From: Bifidobacterium breve
GTDB lineage: Bacteria; Actinomycetota; Acidimicrobiia; Acidimicrobiales; Ilumatobacteraceae
Direction of reading: 5' to 3'
Length of the DNA: 7,105 nucleotides
Assembly: GCA_945896935.1 (NCBI GenBank)
Contig: CAMDER010000089.1
Coordinates: 1 to 7,105, forward strand
A program made the position numbers and the translations under genes. This document shows, one piece after another, positions 5,898-7,105 of this stretch. Position 1 is the stretch's first letter; the number at the start of each line of letters is the position of its first letter. The notes beneath the pieces were generated by a model. That model searched no databases, was not told where the DNA came from, and was given only the letters and a program-made list of their open reading frames with translations.

Positions 5898-6296
5898 ATG
5901 ACCCCAGTTCAACAAGCCGTTCACTCACATGTGACTTTGTGGAATGCCATGGACCGCGAGAATTGGGTTCAACTCTTCTCGCCGCACATGATCTTTGAAG
6001 ATCCGGTCGGTACTCCCGAGAAGCTCGGCGTTGATGCCGTCTACAAATCATGGGATCGTTCATTCAAGCCAGGCCGACGTTGGACGTTGCATCCCGAACA
6101 CGTAGTCGCAGCTGGCAATGAGGCGGCAGTGGTCATGCGCAACGAAGGCGATCTCGCTGGCGAAAAAGTTACGATTCGCAGTGTTGAAATCTTTATTGTG
6201 GACGAATCAGGTCTTTTGGTGCGAATTCGTTCATTTTTTGATCAACCCTCCGACTTTGCACTCTCCGATTACTTCACACCTCAGCGAACCGACTAA
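5898..6296 (+). CDS. NTF2-fold, SnoaL/ketosteroid-isomerase-like protein, 132 aa
   Basis: A small alpha+beta cone-fold protein, full length for the family. The FEDPVGTPEKLG segment (33-44) strongly resembles the EDPVGSE segment of bacterial delta5-3-ketosteroid isomerase, and D35 aligns with its catalytic Asp38. By hand alignment the other two catalytic positions differ: Tyr14 is H11 here and Asp99 is E97. It may be a ketosteroid-isomerase relative with altered chemistry, a SnoaL-like cyclase/hydratase, or a non-enzymatic binding protein. The ATG at 5898 has a weak purine-rich AAAGAG (5883-5888) nine bases upstream. It follows the CapA-like gene by 20 bases and is probably co-transcribed, although the two products act in different compartments. 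Its stop overlaps that of the convergent isomerase gene by 4 bases. Confidence 0.88.
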   Translation: MTPVQQAVHSHVTLWNAMDRENWVQLFSPHMIFEDPVGTPEKLGVDAVYKSWDRSFKPGRRWTLHPEHVVAAGNEAAVVMRNEGDLAGEKVTIRSVEIFIVDESGLLVRIRSFFDQPSDFALSDYFTPQRTD

Positions 6297-7069
6297 AGAT
6301 CGCCACACGTTTGTTGTGCGAACCGCAGCAGATATTTAGCCCGCTCAACCGGATCAGAAATGTCACGCAAGAACTGAGAGCGGACTTCAAAAGACAGTGG
6401 TACATCGGGAATGGCCTGAAGCAATTCTGCAATGGGCAACGATCCTTCACCTGGGCAGAGCCGTCCATTGAGCGCTTCGTCTAGCAACCCACCGAAATCT
6501 GTTGGACGTTCTGCCGCTGCATCACATATCTGCAAATAGGGAAAGAGATCGGTCGGTATGGCCTGCACATCTTTAACCGATGAACCCGATCGCGACAAGT
6601 GCAAATTGTCAATGAGTACTCCCCCGTTAGATGCACCTGAAGACCTGACTATTTCAGTCGCCATTGACAAAGTGTTCAACGGAAAGATTGGCAGAAATTC
6701 GCAGACGACCGTGATCCCAAATGGCTTCGCCATTGCGCAAACTTCACAATAACGGTCAGTGGTTTGGGCTTGGTCTTTGAGACGACTCGTAAACAAAATG
6801 TGCGGTGCACCGATCACTCCTGCCGCTTCAACGAGTTGTTCGGCAAAATCGTTTCCGTCTTTCGACGGAATGATTGGCTCAATATCTAAAGCAATCACGC
6901 CAGTGTCATCAAGCCTTTTGCGCACTTCGCGAGACGTTGCATCTGACCATGTTTTGCCATCGAACCAAATACCTACTGCCGGCCAACCAGATGCATACGC
7001 AACAGACACCATGTCGGCAGGCGCAACATCGGGTTGCACTCCAGCGGCAAGTGAAAGCAAACGAGCCAT
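6293..7069 (-). CDS. Sugar phosphate isomerase/epimerase-like TIM-barrel protein, 258 aa
   Basis: Member of the xylose isomerase-like/AP endonuclease 2 TIM-barrel superfamily (IolE/IolI-type). Such enzymes isomerise, epimerise or dehydrate sugars and cyclitols using a divalent metal. Candidate ligands are E124 in VVCEFLP, D154 with H157 in GVLIDNLHLSRSG, and E208 in PGEGSLP. A fourth element, which often reads HxKD, is LQICDA here (Q180, D183), so the usual metal-ligand His appears to be Gln. The length is slightly short for the family, but nothing looks truncated: the protein runs from MARLLSLAAG to a TAG stop at 6293-6295. The ATG at 7069 is preceded only by a weak GAAAGA about twelve bases upstream. 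The substrate cannot be named, and it stands alone on this strand with no sugar transport or inositol genes in view. Its promoter lies at or beyond the right edge. Confidence 0.85.
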   Translation of the reverse strand: MARLLSLAAGVQPDVAPADMVSVAYASGWPAVGIWFDGKTWSDATSREVRKRLDDTGVIALDIEPIIPSKDGNDFAEQLVEAAGVIGAPHILFTSRLKDQAQTTDRYCEVCAMAKPFGITVVCEFLPIFPLNTLSMATEIVRSSGASNGGVLIDNLHLSRSGSSVKDVQAIPTDLFPYLQICDAAAERPTDFGGLLDEALNGRLCPGEGSLPIAELLQAIPDVPLSFEVRSQFLRDISDPVERAKYLLRFAQQTCGDL

Positions 7070-7105
7070 GAGTCAAAAATTCTTTCAGTGAACCGGAACA
7101 GAACC

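Overview
The window reads as a chromosomal stretch from a lipid-catabolising actinobacterium of moderate GC content (roughly half G+C by eye). The acyl-CoA dehydrogenase, class I P450 and FadD-type ligase all have an actinobacterial flavour, and several starts look leaderless. An uncultured aquatic Acidimicrobiia-like lineage is my best guess, but this is inference from gene content and not a taxonomic assignment. No RNA gene, transposase, integrase, CRISPR array or recognisable defence system is present.

Layout, left to right. An acyl-CoA dehydrogenase is on the minus strand (58-1281). It is divergent from a two-gene plus-strand unit of a single-domain cupin (1399-1827) and a cytochrome P450 (1857-3053). 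The P450 converges on a minus-strand acyl-CoA synthetase/ligase (3062-4624), with only 8 bases between the stops. The ligase is divergent from a second plus-strand pair: a CapA-like metallophosphatase lipoprotein (4690-5877) and a small ketosteroid-isomerase-like NTF2-fold protein (5898-6296). The last plus-strand gene overlaps by 4 bases, stop on stop, with a minus-strand TIM-barrel sugar phosphate isomerase/epimerase-like gene (6293-7069).

How the genes may work together. P450 hydroxylation, CoA ligation and acyl-CoA dehydrogenation are the opening steps for breaking down branched-chain or steroid/terpenoid-type lipids. The P450 resembles the CYP125/124/142 type of terminal hydroxylase. The substrate is not readable from sequence. 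The CapA-like, NTF2-like and isomerase-like genes have no evident link to that route.

The most unusual features are non-coding or at gene edges. A four-copy 14-bp tandem repeat fills the divergent dehydrogenase/cupin promoter region. A three-copy 18-bp tandem repeat spans the cupin C-terminus, its stop codon and the P450 ribosome-binding site. A potential hairpin encloses the ligase ribosome-binding site. Several genes have a -10-like hexamer exactly six bases before the start codon, which suggests leaderless transcripts. I see no convincing new multi-gene system: the genes themselves belong to familiar families.
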